Shown here: piece after piece, positions 18,213 through 26,680 of the stretch | How positions within the stretch are numbered: the stretch's first letter is position 1 | How the letters are laid out: every line of letters starts with the position of its first letter | Assembly (NCBI GenBank): GCA_017569285.1 | Contig: CP069419.1 | Location: 496,001-560,000, forward strand | Length of the DNA stretch: 64,000 nt | Direction of reading: 5' to 3' | From: Clostridiales bacterium | GTDB lineage: Bacteria; Bacillota; Clostridia; Christensenellales; Aristaeellaceae | Position numbers and translations under genes: made by a program | Notes under the pieces: model-generated | Told to the model about the DNA's origin: nothing | Database searches by the model: none | The model's input: the letters and a program-made list of their open reading frames with translations, nothing else

Positions 18213-18890
18213 TCATTCAGCGGGCATTTTTCGGTTCTTCCCTGTCCGCTCTTCTTCATGGACCACCAGCCCCAGGGCTTTTGCGTTCATCGCCAGATCC
18301 AGCCGGCTTTCAAAACCGGTCTTCTCCATGATGTTCTGGATATGCCGTTTCACGGTGTTCGGGGAAATATTCAGCCGGTCGGCAATCTCCTCGTTTGTCA
18401 GGCTTCCGGTCAGTTCCCGCAGGATATCCAGTTCCCGGTCCGTCAGGTCCGCCCGGGTCGCTGTACCGAAGGGTACTTTCGGGACATCATCCGGATACAC
18501 GGATTCCCCCGCCATGGTCCGGTCCATAATGTCGATCAGGCTGTGTTCGTCATACTCCTTGTACCAGAAACTTTCGATACCTGCCTTCCTGGCCTTCTCC
18601 TCCCAGCTGGTTTCCGATGCCGAGGTGGTCAGGATGATCTTTACTTCAGGATGTTTCTTTTTGATTTCTGCTGCCGCCGTCAGCCCGTCGACCCCTTCCT
18701 GCATCATCACGTCCAGGATCAGCAGATCCGTTTTGTTTTCATCAATATAAACAACGGCATCCCTTGCCGTCCGCAGCCCGGCCAGCAGTTCATATCGAAT
18801 TGCCGCACGGACATACATTTCAAAAAAACCGCGGGATATATTCTGGTCATCTGCCACAACTACCCTGATTCTGTCGTTCAAATTCTTCAC
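18213..18890 (-). CDS. Response regulator, NarL/LuxR family
   Basis: A 225-residue transcription factor. The receiver domain (residues about 8-128) has the acidic pair DD (15-16), the phosphoacceptor D in LLILDVMM near residue 60 and a Thr in IILTTSA. The C-terminal LuxR-type helix-turn-helix is LTDRELDILRELTGSLTNEE followed by IADRLNISPNTVKRHIQNIM. It is cytoplasmic and presumably receives phosphate from the kinase encoded at 19055-20338, upstream in the same direction. The large surface protein gene begins 45 nt downstream, so that protein is a likely co-transcribed output or target (inference). A terminator at 19002-19035 lies between the kinase and this gene. Confidence 0.93.
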   Translation of the reverse strand: MKNLNDRIRVVVADDQNISRGFFEMYVRAAIRYELLAGLRTARDAVVYIDENKTDLLILDVMMQEGVDGLTAAAEIKKKHPEVKIILTTSASETSWEEKARKAGIESFWYKEYDEHSLIDIMDRTMAGESVYPDDVPKVPFGTATRADLTDRELDILRELTGSLTNEEIADRLNISPNTVKRHIQNIMEKTGFESRLDLAMNAKALGLVVHEEERTGKNRKMPAE

Positions 18891-19001
18891 CGCCCTTCGC
18901 AGCGTTGTATCATTCGATTGTCATATGATTGTCAGATCCATCCGTCTATATTGTATCGGAATCATCCGGATGTGTATATCACCCATTTGTACCATTTTGA
19001 T

Positions 19002-19035
19002 AAAAAAAGCCTGCGTCGGATACTTCCGCGCAGGC
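19002..19035 (-). terminator. Intrinsic terminator after the histidine kinase gene
   Basis: Stem GCCTGCG/CGCAGGC (19009-19015 with 19029-19035) is extended inward by CGGA/TCCG with one unpaired base. On the minus strand it is followed by seven T residues (19002-19008). It separates the kinase gene from the response regulator gene. Confidence 0.85.
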
Positions 19036-19054
19036 GTCTGAATACCATATGCTC

Positions 19055-20338
19055 TTATACAGTCGGGATCCGAAAAACCAGTTCAAAGACAGGCGTGCTC
19101 CGGACTGTCATGCTGCCTCCCGCCGATTCCACATTTCTGCGCAGGGACAGCAGTCCTCCGCTTTCCGCGATGGGTCCCTTTGGCGGACAGCCGCTGTTTG
19201 TAATCCGCACTGTCCATTCTTTTCCTGTCTCTTCCGGGAAAAGATCAATCCGGTCTCCCTCCGCGTGCTTGACTGTGTTGGCCGCACATTCCTGAACTGC
19301 CTGGGCCAGCAAGGCACGGTATGCCGGATGTTCCGGAACCATGCCGTGAATCTCTGCCTGTACCCCGATACTTTGGGCAAGGGCAACAGCCTGCCGCAGC
19401 CGATCTGTTCGGCCGCTGAAAGGTGCCTCTGCATCTCCCAGCAGGAAACGGTTCATTTCCCTTGTCGCCATGCCGACCATGTCCGCATCAGTGCTCTCCG
19501 GATGTTCCAGATAATGGCGGTCCATCAGCAGCACCTGCCCCAGCTGGTTGTGCAGGGCCGACCGGGCATTGGCTTCTTCCTGTCCGATAAACATATCCCC
19601 GGAAAGGTCGCTGACCGCCTTCATGCGCTTCTGGAGATCCTGCAGGTGCTCGTTATTGTTCCGCAGTTCCTCCGTCACCCGGTACTGTTCCGTAATATCT
19701 GCTGCGGTGAGTCGGTCATACACTTTCCCGCTCTCTGTGATCCGGTTCCGGTTTACCCGCCATACCTTTCCGTCCGGTGCATGAATCAGGACTTCGCCAT
19801 TCTGCTCCTCACCCGTTTCCTCCAGGTATTTCCGGAACCGTACACCGTCAGACAGACTCCCGCCCGTCAGCATCCGGCACAGATTGTTCATCTGGAGGTT
19901 GGAAAGCAGCACTGTTCCGTTCTGGGCGCTGATGCAGATGCCTTCCGGCAGCAGGTTCACCGTCTCCCGGATTGTGTCCGGCGTCAGGTGATTCCGGCGG
20001 TATCGGATATCATCCCTTACCAGCAGTCCGAGAGCGATGCTCAGGATCATCTCCAATCCCATGTACAGGATCCAGGGCAGGCCGAACAGGGTCAGCTGGA
20101 ACGGCTGGTACCGCAGATCAGGTTCCGAAAGGTAGGCAAAACGGGCGCAGTCCATGAGAATCAGGAAAAGAATGAATGCGGCGGACAGATGGATTCCCGC
20201 GCACAGCAGGATCCGCCGGCTGCGGCGCGCCAGGATACAGCGGATCAGTATCGCCAGCCAGCCGATCACCAGGATGAGCGCCGGAAGCATGATCACATAC
20301 CACAAGGGGGAATACCGGGTTATCCAGATTGCGTTCAT
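19055..20338 (-). CDS. Sensor histidine kinase (NarX/LiaS-like, HisKA_3 type)
   Basis: A 427-residue protein. The N-terminal 110 residues hold about four membrane helices. A PAS-like region follows (LPEGICISAQNGTVLLSN to VWRVNRNRITESGKVYDRLT), then a coiled-coil and a dimerisation segment with the probable phosphoacceptor His in ARSALHNQLGQVLLMDRHYL near residue 268. The ATPase domain shows the N box in QECAANTVKHAEGD and a GLLSLRRNVESAGG G box. Pairing with a NarL-type regulator fits this kinase class. The start overlaps the stop of the upstream 7TM protein gene by ATGA (20335-20338), so their translation is coupled. Confidence 0.88.
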   Translation of the reverse strand: MNAIWITRYSPLWYVIMLPALILVIGWLAILIRCILARRSRRILLCAGIHLSAAFILFLILMDCARFAYLSEPDLRYQPFQLTLFGLPWILYMGLEMILSIALGLLVRDDIRYRRNHLTPDTIRETVNLLPEGICISAQNGTVLLSNLQMNNLCRMLTGGSLSDGVRFRKYLEETGEEQNGEVLIHAPDGKVWRVNRNRITESGKVYDRLTAADITEQYRVTEELRNNNEHLQDLQKRMKAVSDLSGDMFIGQEEANARSALHNQLGQVLLMDRHYLEHPESTDADMVGMATREMNRFLLGDAEAPFSGRTDRLRQAVALAQSIGVQAEIHGMVPEHPAYRALLAQAVQECAANTVKHAEGDRIDLFPEETGKEWTVRITNSGCPPKGPIAESGGLLSLRRNVESAGGSMTVRSTPVFELVFRIPTV

Positions 20339-22011
20339 GCAGCCGTACCTCCCTTCCGGCAGCGGACAGTCAGGAAAACGGTGTCCTCGCTGCTGCGCTG
20401 TTCCACCGGCAGGACCGTATCCGAAAGTTCCGGCACATGGTCCGTTTCCATGGCAATACGGATACCGTCCTCCGCCAGGGAAACAGTCATCCGGCGCATA
20501 TCCGGCAGGCAGGCTTCAATGATTGCTTCGAATGTGTCATACAGGTCATGAATGCACGAAAGAGGAAAGTCTGCTGTTTCTTCCCCGACAGCGGCAGCTT
20601 CGATACCGCAGCATCGCAGGAACCGTGCAGATTCCTGCAGGGCCAGGAACAATTCCCGGTTTTCCTTTGTCAGTGTCTTCTCATCCAGCAGGAGCAGGTT
20701 GCTCTTCCGTTTGCACCAGGCATTCAGCACACAACACTCACCCAGTGTCCTGCGGAATGCCTCCGTTCCGGGTTCCGTTTTTTCCAGCAGTGCTTCAATC
20801 TGTTTCTGCCGGGGATATAATGCGGCGGCAATCCGGTCGTATACCCGGTTCCGGGCATCAAGGTGTGCCTTTTTCTCCTTCAGTTCATTTTCCACCTCAA
20901 TCAGATGGTTTTCCTCACTGAGGATCTCGTTGGCTTCTTCCAGGCGGCGGTTCTCCCTGTGCAGTTCTGTTTCATCTTCTGTCCAGAAAGCGTACCCGGC
21001 GTGGATCGGCATGCCGGACAGGCGGGTATCCTCCTGCGGATAAACAGGTCTCTTCAGGGATTCCCGCAGCTCTGCTTCCGAGGCAGTAATCTCCCGGTCA
21101 GTCCGGTAAACCGGCGTTAAGCCCGGGTCGGTAATCATCATGGGCAGGCCAAGCTGTGCAAAAAAGCCGGTATGGTTTTCATTGCTGGGAATCAGCCGGT
21201 TGCGGATGCAGACCTCAAGGACACCCAGCATACCGAAAATGTTGATCTCCTGTGTGCTGTATGGCTGGTGAACGTGCAGCCAGTCCCATACCAGCATGTT
21301 CATCATCAGCATGAAAAACCAGGCAAAGGTTGCTCCGGCGAGCAGTGCGATCCCCATTGCGGAGCGGCGGCCCGTTTCCCGGAACAAAAGAACCAGCCCG
21401 GCTGCAATGGTCAGTATTATCCACGCATACAGCAGGTAGAAACACGCACCCTGGGAGTATCTTCCGGTAATGATCATGAGTTCCGGGTAATCTGCTTTGG
21501 GACGGTACACCAGATGATGAAGGTCGTTCGTCATCACCATAGCGGACAGGAATATCGCAGGAATCATCACCGGCCATTCGTCCCATTTTTGTTTTTTCTG
21601 TCCACCCCGGCAGATCCTTATGCATGCCATGAGGAAAAGGGCCGGATTGACCGTCTGTGGAATCCAGTATACATATTTACTGTAGCGATTCAGTTTCAGG
21701 GCGATGGCAGCATCCCCCACGATCCTGTTATTGAATACCTGCACAGCCAGCAGGCAGATCATCATAATTCCTGCGGCAATCATATAGGTTCTTACACGCG
21801 TGGGCAGCAAACGGGAGCGCACGGATTGGATCCAGAAAAGGATCAGGCCGGTAAAGATGGTAAATCTGCCGCTGAACAGAAAAGAGTTCAGGAAAAGGTT
21901 CTCTGTCGGGTCAAAATAATGCATGATCCCGCCCAGCAGCAGAAAACCAATAAACAACCATATATTATTATGTTTCCGGGCCTGTTGCTCCATTCTGTCC
22001 GTCCCTTTCAT
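20335..22011 (-). CDS. 7TM sensor protein with degenerate histidine-kinase-like C-terminus
   Basis: A 558-residue protein. Residues about 10-260 hold seven to eight membrane helices of the histidine-kinase N-terminal 7TM type. A long coiled-coil (EDETELHRENRRLEEANEIL and on) follows. The C-terminal 180 residues have a kinase-like layout (NRVYDRIAAALYPRQKQIEA; ECCVLNAWCKRKSNLLLL; DTFEAIIEACLPDMRRM), but no phosphoacceptor His context and no intact N or G box is seen. It therefore probably senses and regulates its translationally coupled partner kinase (19055-20338) rather than acting as a kinase itself (inference). Two starts are possible, 22011 or 21993; neither has a strong Shine-Dalgarno. 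Confidence 0.75.
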   Translation of the reverse strand: MKGTDRMEQQARKHNNIWLFIGFLLLGGIMHYFDPTENLFLNSFLFSGRFTIFTGLILFWIQSVRSRLLPTRVRTYMIAAGIMMICLLAVQVFNNRIVGDAAIALKLNRYSKYVYWIPQTVNPALFLMACIRICRGGQKKQKWDEWPVMIPAIFLSAMVMTNDLHHLVYRPKADYPELMIITGRYSQGACFYLLYAWIILTIAAGLVLLFRETGRRSAMGIALLAGATFAWFFMLMMNMLVWDWLHVHQPYSTQEINIFGMLGVLEVCIRNRLIPSNENHTGFFAQLGLPMMITDPGLTPVYRTDREITASEAELRESLKRPVYPQEDTRLSGMPIHAGYAFWTEDETELHRENRRLEEANEILSEENHLIEVENELKEKKAHLDARNRVYDRIAAALYPRQKQIEALLEKTEPGTEAFRRTLGECCVLNAWCKRKSNLLLLDEKTLTKENRELFLALQESARFLRCCGIEAAAVGEETADFPLSCIHDLYDTFEAIIEACLPDMRRMTVSLAEDGIRIAMETDHVPELSDTVLPVEQRSSEDTVFLTVRCRKGGTAA

Positions 22012-22015
22012 TCGT

Positions 22016-22285
22016 TTATTCCGCCCCGAAACCGTATTCTCCGGTTTCTTCCGGGATCATCTCTTCCCGGATCTCTTCAATCCGGATAAATCTTCCCTCC
22101 CGGATAGCACTAAGCACCCGGTCAACATCCGGCTCCCTGCCCTGGATTTCCATCGTAACAGATCCGTCCCATTCATTCCGGACCCATCCGGTGCAGTCAT
22201 ACAGGGCAGCCGCCTGCCTCGCCCGCCAGCGAAACCCGACTCCCTGGACGCTGCCGGTAAAGGTATACCGCTTCCGCACAGCCAA
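22016..22285 (-). CDS. acyP: Acylphosphatase
   Basis: An 89-residue protein with the acylphosphatase signature: YTFTGSVQGVGFRWRARQ with the catalytic Arg of GVGFR near residue 18, and the conserved WVRNEWDGSVTMEIQG with the catalytic Asn near residue 37. It hydrolyses carboxyl-phosphate bonds such as acetyl phosphate. Start codon is TTG at 22285, with AGGAAGG 7 nt upstream. The 7TM sensor gene starts 4 nt after its stop. Because acetyl phosphate can feed response regulators, the placement in a signalling operon is suggestive but not proof of a link. Confidence 0.93.
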   Translation of the reverse strand: MAVRKRYTFTGSVQGVGFRWRARQAAALYDCTGWVRNEWDGSVTMEIQGREPDVDRVLSAIREGRFIRIEEIREEMIPEETGEYGFGAE

Positions 22286-22303
22286 CAGCCGCCCTTCCTG
22301 ACG

Positions 22304-22333
22304 AAAAGAGCCGCCGGCAAAAGCCGGCGGCTC
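22304..22333 (-). terminator. Intrinsic terminator after the Big2 protein gene
   Basis: A perfect 11-bp GC-rich stem (22308-22318 with 22323-22333) with a 4-nt loop is followed on the minus strand by four T residues. It separates the secreted protein genes from the acyP signalling operon. Confidence 0.88.
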
Positions 22334-22338
22334 CTATC

Positions 22339-24138
22339 TCATTCAATCACAATCTTTTCGGCATTCAGCCCAGGCACCATCGTTTCCGCCTGCAGCACTT
22401 CGCTGTACGCGTGGTCCAGGTGGAACAGGCCGTAAACCGTCACCGTGTCCCCGCTGGCCAGCTGTCCCGGCATCATCCCGGCTTCGCACTGCACCCGGAT
22501 TACCTGGTCGGTATACTTTTCCCCGGCGGTTCCCACCATAAAGGAGTTTGTTCCGTCGGATTCCCAGGTAATGTGCAGCACCTTGCCGTAAATGCTCACC
22601 TGCGCGCCTTCATACAGGTCCGGCACCCGCACCAGCTCCATGTATGGAATGGCCGGGTAGGATGTCTGGTTGAACACCGCGCTGTTTTCAATCGTGATCT
22701 GGATCTGTACGGTGTCTTCCGGCGCATCCGGGTTGCTCAGGGTGATGGTCCCCGTCCCGGCTGTAATCGGGTCGATCCGGATCGTTTCCCCGTCCAGGAT
22801 CGCCGCGAAGCACGGGCTGTCGTTCAGCACCTCAATCTCGCATCCCCGCAGGTTCCGCTTGATGGGGATCGTCAGCCCCTGCTTTTCCGTCACGGTATAC
22901 GCGGTTTCTTCGATGCTAAACACCGGCACGTGCACCTTCACGCTGGCGGAGATATTGCTTCCGTCCGTCGTGGTGCAGGTAATCACGCAGTCTCCCTGCC
23001 CCACCGCTTCCACTTTCCCGCCGGCCGCCCGGGCCACAAATACGTTCGTGGATGTCCAGATCAGGCCCTTGTCCGTGGCGTCTTCCGGCTCAATCAGCAC
23101 TTCCACATCGGCCGTTCCGCCGATCGGCAGTGTAATCTGCTTCTCCGGAATGGTCACTTTGGCAACCTGCTTTGTCACGCGGACATGAACGCTCGCGGAT
23201 GCGCCGTATCCGTCCGCCGCCTCGCACAGGATATCGCATTCTCCGCAGGCCAGGGCATGTACATTTCCGTTCTTTTCCACCGTGGCAATTTCCGGATCGC
23301 TGCTGGTATAAACAATCGTCCGGTCGCTGGCATTTTCCGGCAGCACGGTCACCGCCATCGCGGTTCTCTCTCCGGCGTTCAGGTTCATCACCTGGGGAGC
23401 CTCCAGCCCGGTAACGGCCTGGCGGATCGTCACGTCGTACGATGCCTGGGCAATTCTCCGGCCGGTGGTCTGCGGCTCGGTGGAAACGGCCGTCACGGTC
23501 ACTTTCCCGGGCGCAATTCCCGTCACCACGCCGTCTTCATCCACGGTAGCAATGCTTTCATTGGATACAGTCCAGGTCACCTGCTGGTAATAGGCATCCT
23601 CCGGTTCCACGCTGAAACCCATGCGGAATCCGGCATCCTCGTCCCGGGTTCCCAGCACCAGCGCCTCTTCCGGTCCCCATACCGTAATCTTCTCCACCGG
23701 CAGTGCCGCATGGACAATATAGGAGGCCGTCAGGTATTCATTGTCCGCCGCGGCAGCGGTGATCACCGCATCCCCGCGGCCGGTCGGTGTTACCGTTCCG
23801 TTTCTCGATACACTGGCGATTTCCGGTGCGGAAGAACTCCATATGAACTGAGTCTTGGCCGGTGCGCCGTCTTTCAGGATCGTCACCACCGGCATAACCG
23901 AAATTGTCCTCCCGGGAAACAGCACCTGTTCCGGCTGCTCAAACACAATCTCCCGGTCCGCGTTGGCCAGTGCGTATTCCCGTTCCAGTTCAGCCATCCG
24001 CGCTTCCACCTGCTGCCGGATCTCGGCCAGCTCGTCATAGCTGTACTGTCCCGCGTCAAACTCGGCGCAGGCGTTGCTTGTCATCATAACAGCCAGCAGC
24101 AAAACCACGGCCAGCCGGAAAAACTTTCTGCTCTTCAT
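22339..24138 (-). CDS. Secreted protein with bacterial Ig-like (Big2) domains and an OB-like C-terminus
   Basis: A 599-residue protein with a signal peptide (cleavage after ACA, near residue 25) and a short coiled-coil (ELAEIRQQVEARMAELEREY). Then come about four Big2 domains, recognisable by repeated blocks such as WSSSAPEIASVSRNGTVTPT, WTVSNESIATVDEDGVVTGI and YTSSDPEIATVEKNGNVHAL. The last 110 residues (LYEGAQVSIYGKVLHITWES to GDTVTVYGLFH) look like an OB-fold. It is a probable surface protein, function unknown. It follows the small secreted protein gene by 20 nt and ends at a strong terminator. Confidence 0.85.
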   Translation of the reverse strand: MKSRKFFRLAVVLLLAVMMTSNACAEFDAGQYSYDELAEIRQQVEARMAELEREYALANADREIVFEQPEQVLFPGRTISVMPVVTILKDGAPAKTQFIWSSSAPEIASVSRNGTVTPTGRGDAVITAAAADNEYLTASYIVHAALPVEKITVWGPEEALVLGTRDEDAGFRMGFSVEPEDAYYQQVTWTVSNESIATVDEDGVVTGIAPGKVTVTAVSTEPQTTGRRIAQASYDVTIRQAVTGLEAPQVMNLNAGERTAMAVTVLPENASDRTIVYTSSDPEIATVEKNGNVHALACGECDILCEAADGYGASASVHVRVTKQVAKVTIPEKQITLPIGGTADVEVLIEPEDATDKGLIWTSTNVFVARAAGGKVEAVGQGDCVITCTTTDGSNISASVKVHVPVFSIEETAYTVTEKQGLTIPIKRNLRGCEIEVLNDSPCFAAILDGETIRIDPITAGTGTITLSNPDAPEDTVQIQITIENSAVFNQTSYPAIPYMELVRVPDLYEGAQVSIYGKVLHITWESDGTNSFMVGTAGEKYTDQVIRVQCEAGMMPGQLASGDTVTVYGLFHLDHAYSEVLQAETMVPGLNAEKIVIE

Positions 24139-24158
24139 CTGCCTGCCGCCTTTCTGCT

Positions 24159-24674
24159 TTATTCTGCTGCCTTTTCAAAGTACTGGGCCAGCAGATTGGC
24201 ATTCAGGTTCGCCATCGCCATATTCAGGGTCGTTCCGCCGGCTTTTTCCGGAGCCTTCTCGTCATCGATCTCCCCGGAGAACGTGTCCGCCTTCTGGTCC
24301 ACATGCAGCAGCCCTTCGGGTGTGATGTATACGATCAGCGGCTCTTCCTTGTCGTTCACAAACGACAGCACACCGTCCGCAAAGGTGGTATCGTAGGTCT
24401 TCTGGACGCCCAGCACGTCCGTAATCTCAATCTTCCCCGGGGTTACCACCACCGTAGCCTTCAGCCCCAGCGTCACCGTCGGCACCTGGTATCCCTCCAT
24501 CACCATGCTCACCAGGTTCCATGTCCCGATGAAGTCCTCCTCGGTCACATCGGTCCGGTAGAGCGGGGCCTCTTCTGTCTCCGCTCCCTCAGCCATCACA
24601 GCGGGAACCAGCAGGCATACCATCAGTACAACCAGGATTCCCTTCAGGAAAAAGTTTCGGGCACTGCGTTTCAT
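24159..24674 (-). CDS. Secreted lipocalin-like small protein of unknown function
   Basis: A 171-residue protein when started at the ATG at 24674, which has GGAGGAG 6 nt upstream and leads into MKRSARNFFLKGILVVLMVC and a signal peptidase site near VMAEG. A 7-codon longer ORF would place the Shine-Dalgarno inside the gene. The mature part begins with DFIGTWNLVSMVMEGYQVP and continues with beta-strand-like segments, a pattern seen in lipocalin-like secreted proteins of Firmicutes. Function unknown. It is co-transcribed with the Big2 protein gene. Confidence 0.75.
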   Translation of the reverse strand: MKRSARNFFLKGILVVLMVCLLVPAVMAEGAETEEAPLYRTDVTEEDFIGTWNLVSMVMEGYQVPTVTLGLKATVVVTPGKIEITDVLGVQKTYDTTFADGVLSFVNDKEEPLIVYITPEGLLHVDQKADTFSGEIDDEKAPEKAGGTTLNMAMANLNANLLAQYFEKAAE

Positions 24675-24694
24675 GGTCTTCTCCTCCTTCTCCA

Positions 24695-25072
24695 TTAACC
24701 ATCAAATAACAAATAATTTTGGATCAATTCATCTGCAAGTAGTGCACCGACACTTCCCGCACCGATGATTGCGATCTTAATCCTGTTCCGCTCCGGTTTT
24801 TCATCTGCAAATGTTGTACCTGTTAAGCCTCGCAATAAAGCCAACGCCGTCTTCTCAGCCCAGTTATCGCTTGTCCTCTTCTGATAAACCAGCTGATAGA
24901 TAAGCCGAATAGCAATGCTGGCCATCAAGTTCATCATTATGAGAGAAACAGCACGTACAAATGTAATCCGGTGGGGGAAAAAGTTCCGAGCAACTATAAA
25001 AACGATACAGGTAATCGCATCAGACAACAGCAGTCGAATATACTCTATCCGTTGCTTTGCAGGTATCTTCAT
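24695..25072 (-). pseudogene. Truncated FlaA1/CapD-like sugar epimerase (N-terminal fragment)
   Basis: A 125-residue ORF that matches only the beginning and the first Rossmann motif of nucleoside-diphosphate sugar epimerases of the FlaA1/CapD type. It has membrane helices (ITCIVFIVARNFFPH; AVSLIMMNLMASIAIRLIYQ) and then KIAIIGAGSVGALLADELIQ, the CoA/NAD-binding loop. A stop follows eight residues later, where the full-length family has another 200 to 500 residues. The ORF ends directly before the Shine-Dalgarno of the next gene (24674). It is therefore a 3'-truncated remnant at the far end of the polysaccharide cluster and marks a recombination joint. Confidence 0.75.
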
Positions 25073-25179
25073 TCTTGATCATAATCATGTCTCTTTAAGC
25101 ACAAAAAGAAATATACATAAATTAATGCACATATGATATAGAATAAATCAGCTTTAGCATTTACTTTAAATAATCGATT

Positions 25180-26676
25180 TTACTTTATGATCTTTTGCGG
25201 TTTAACTATGGTCACTAAGAAAGCACAATAAACTAACATGAAGCATATAATCATTAATAAAAACCTTCCCCAGTCGGTTACACATAATATTTTTGTTTTA
25301 ATTATATATGTACAAATCATAGCTGGTAACAAACAAAGTAATGTTTTCCACATGATACTTCCATAAATGCGTATCGGATTGAATCTATACTGTTTGTAAT
25401 AATAGATATTCATTAAGACAAGGCTGCCAATGGTAACGCTCATAGCTGTTCCAAAACAAGCAGCAAAATAGCCATATATTCTAACACCCAAAACAGTAAT
25501 CAGAAGATTTATAAATGCTCCAATACCTAGTGCCTTTAGTCTTACAGATATTTTATTTTCAGCCCTTAATATTGATAATGAAACATTCTGCGATAGTTCA
25601 AAGATAGTCGGAGTCATCAAAACAAGAGTTATACCATATACATCTTCAAAGCCACTACCTAGCCAAAGGTTGATAAACTCTTTACCTAATACCATAAATC
25701 CAGTTAATGCTGCGCCTATAATAATGAATTGTATTTTCCCAACTCGAATAACTAAGCTTTCAAGCTCTGAATATGAGGCTTTGTTCTCTATTCTTTTTGC
25801 GACAGTTGGAAGCATAACCCCTGAGATGGCAACAGACAATTGAGTAAACATAGCATATATGGACAAACCAAAGGAGTAGACAGTAACGTATTTTGCTCCC
25901 ATTTCAGCGCCAATTACAACATTGTCAAGATTATTATCGATTTGTGCAATAAGCGATTGTAAAAAAACAATTATGGTGTATATTAGACTCTCCTTAAATA
26001 GTAATCCTTCCCACTTATGTAATTTTGGGCGAATACCATATTTTCTTTTTAGATACATGCTCTCTATAGTAATAAGTATTACCTCTATTGCGCACATTAT
26101 TATTGCTATAACAAGAGCATTTGCAAAAATAGGAAGTAAAATCAATATTGCAACAATTCTAACAATCAGTGAAATTATACGCGATGAATGTACAAACACA
26201 AAATCGTTATGTCCTGAAATTGCTCCTTGAAATACATTTTCAAAGGTATGCAGGATAAGATTAAGAACAAGCGCAAAAAGCAACCATTTTGCTTGAAGAA
26301 TTTGAGATTCAGAAAAAGTCACGTATAAAGATGGTAGAATACAGATTACGATTCCACCGACCAATAATATTATAACAGCAATAATTGATGATTGTATTGC
26401 TGCCATTCCAACATAATTTTCTATTTTATCTGTTCTCTCTTTTTTGGCGACAAATACTGCAACATACCTTTGAACAGTACTACTAACACCGACATCCAAA
26501 ACAGCGATAGTTGCAGATAATGAAGCAATGCTTTGATATACTCCATAGTTATCTTCGCCAAGCACTCTAAGAATAAACGGTGCAATTGCCAATCCATAAA
26601 CTGCATTCAAGACGATGGATATATACGAAAGTGTTGCTCCAAATCCAATTTGTTTTCTTGCATTATCGACGTGCAT
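25180..26676 (-). CDS. Wzx-type flippase (MOP superfamily polysaccharide transporter)
   Basis: A 498-residue integral membrane protein with about 12-14 hydrophobic helices. The start QIGFGATLSYISIVLNAVYG and the GEDNYGVYQSIASLSATIAV segment near residue 40 are typical of the polysaccharide transporter (PST) family. It is expected to flip undecaprenyl-linked repeat units across the cytoplasmic membrane. It is the last complete gene of the cluster and follows the glycosyltransferase gene by 4 nt. Base composition is AT-rich and unlike the flanking backbone. Confidence 0.93.
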   Translation of the reverse strand: MHVDNARKQIGFGATLSYISIVLNAVYGLAIAPFILRVLGEDNYGVYQSIASLSATIAVLDVGVSSTVQRYVAVFVAKKERTDKIENYVGMAAIQSSIIAVIILLVGGIVICILPSLYVTFSESQILQAKWLLFALVLNLILHTFENVFQGAISGHNDFVFVHSSRIISLIVRIVAILILLPIFANALVIAIIMCAIEVILITIESMYLKRKYGIRPKLHKWEGLLFKESLIYTIIVFLQSLIAQIDNNLDNVVIGAEMGAKYVTVYSFGLSIYAMFTQLSVAISGVMLPTVAKRIENKASYSELESLVIRVGKIQFIIIGAALTGFMVLGKEFINLWLGSGFEDVYGITLVLMTPTIFELSQNVSLSILRAENKISVRLKALGIGAFINLLITVLGVRIYGYFAACFGTAMSVTIGSLVLMNIYYYKQYRFNPIRIYGSIMWKTLLCLLPAMICTYIIKTKILCVTDWGRFLLMIICFMLVYCAFLVTIVKPQKIIK

Positions 26677-26680
26677 AAAA

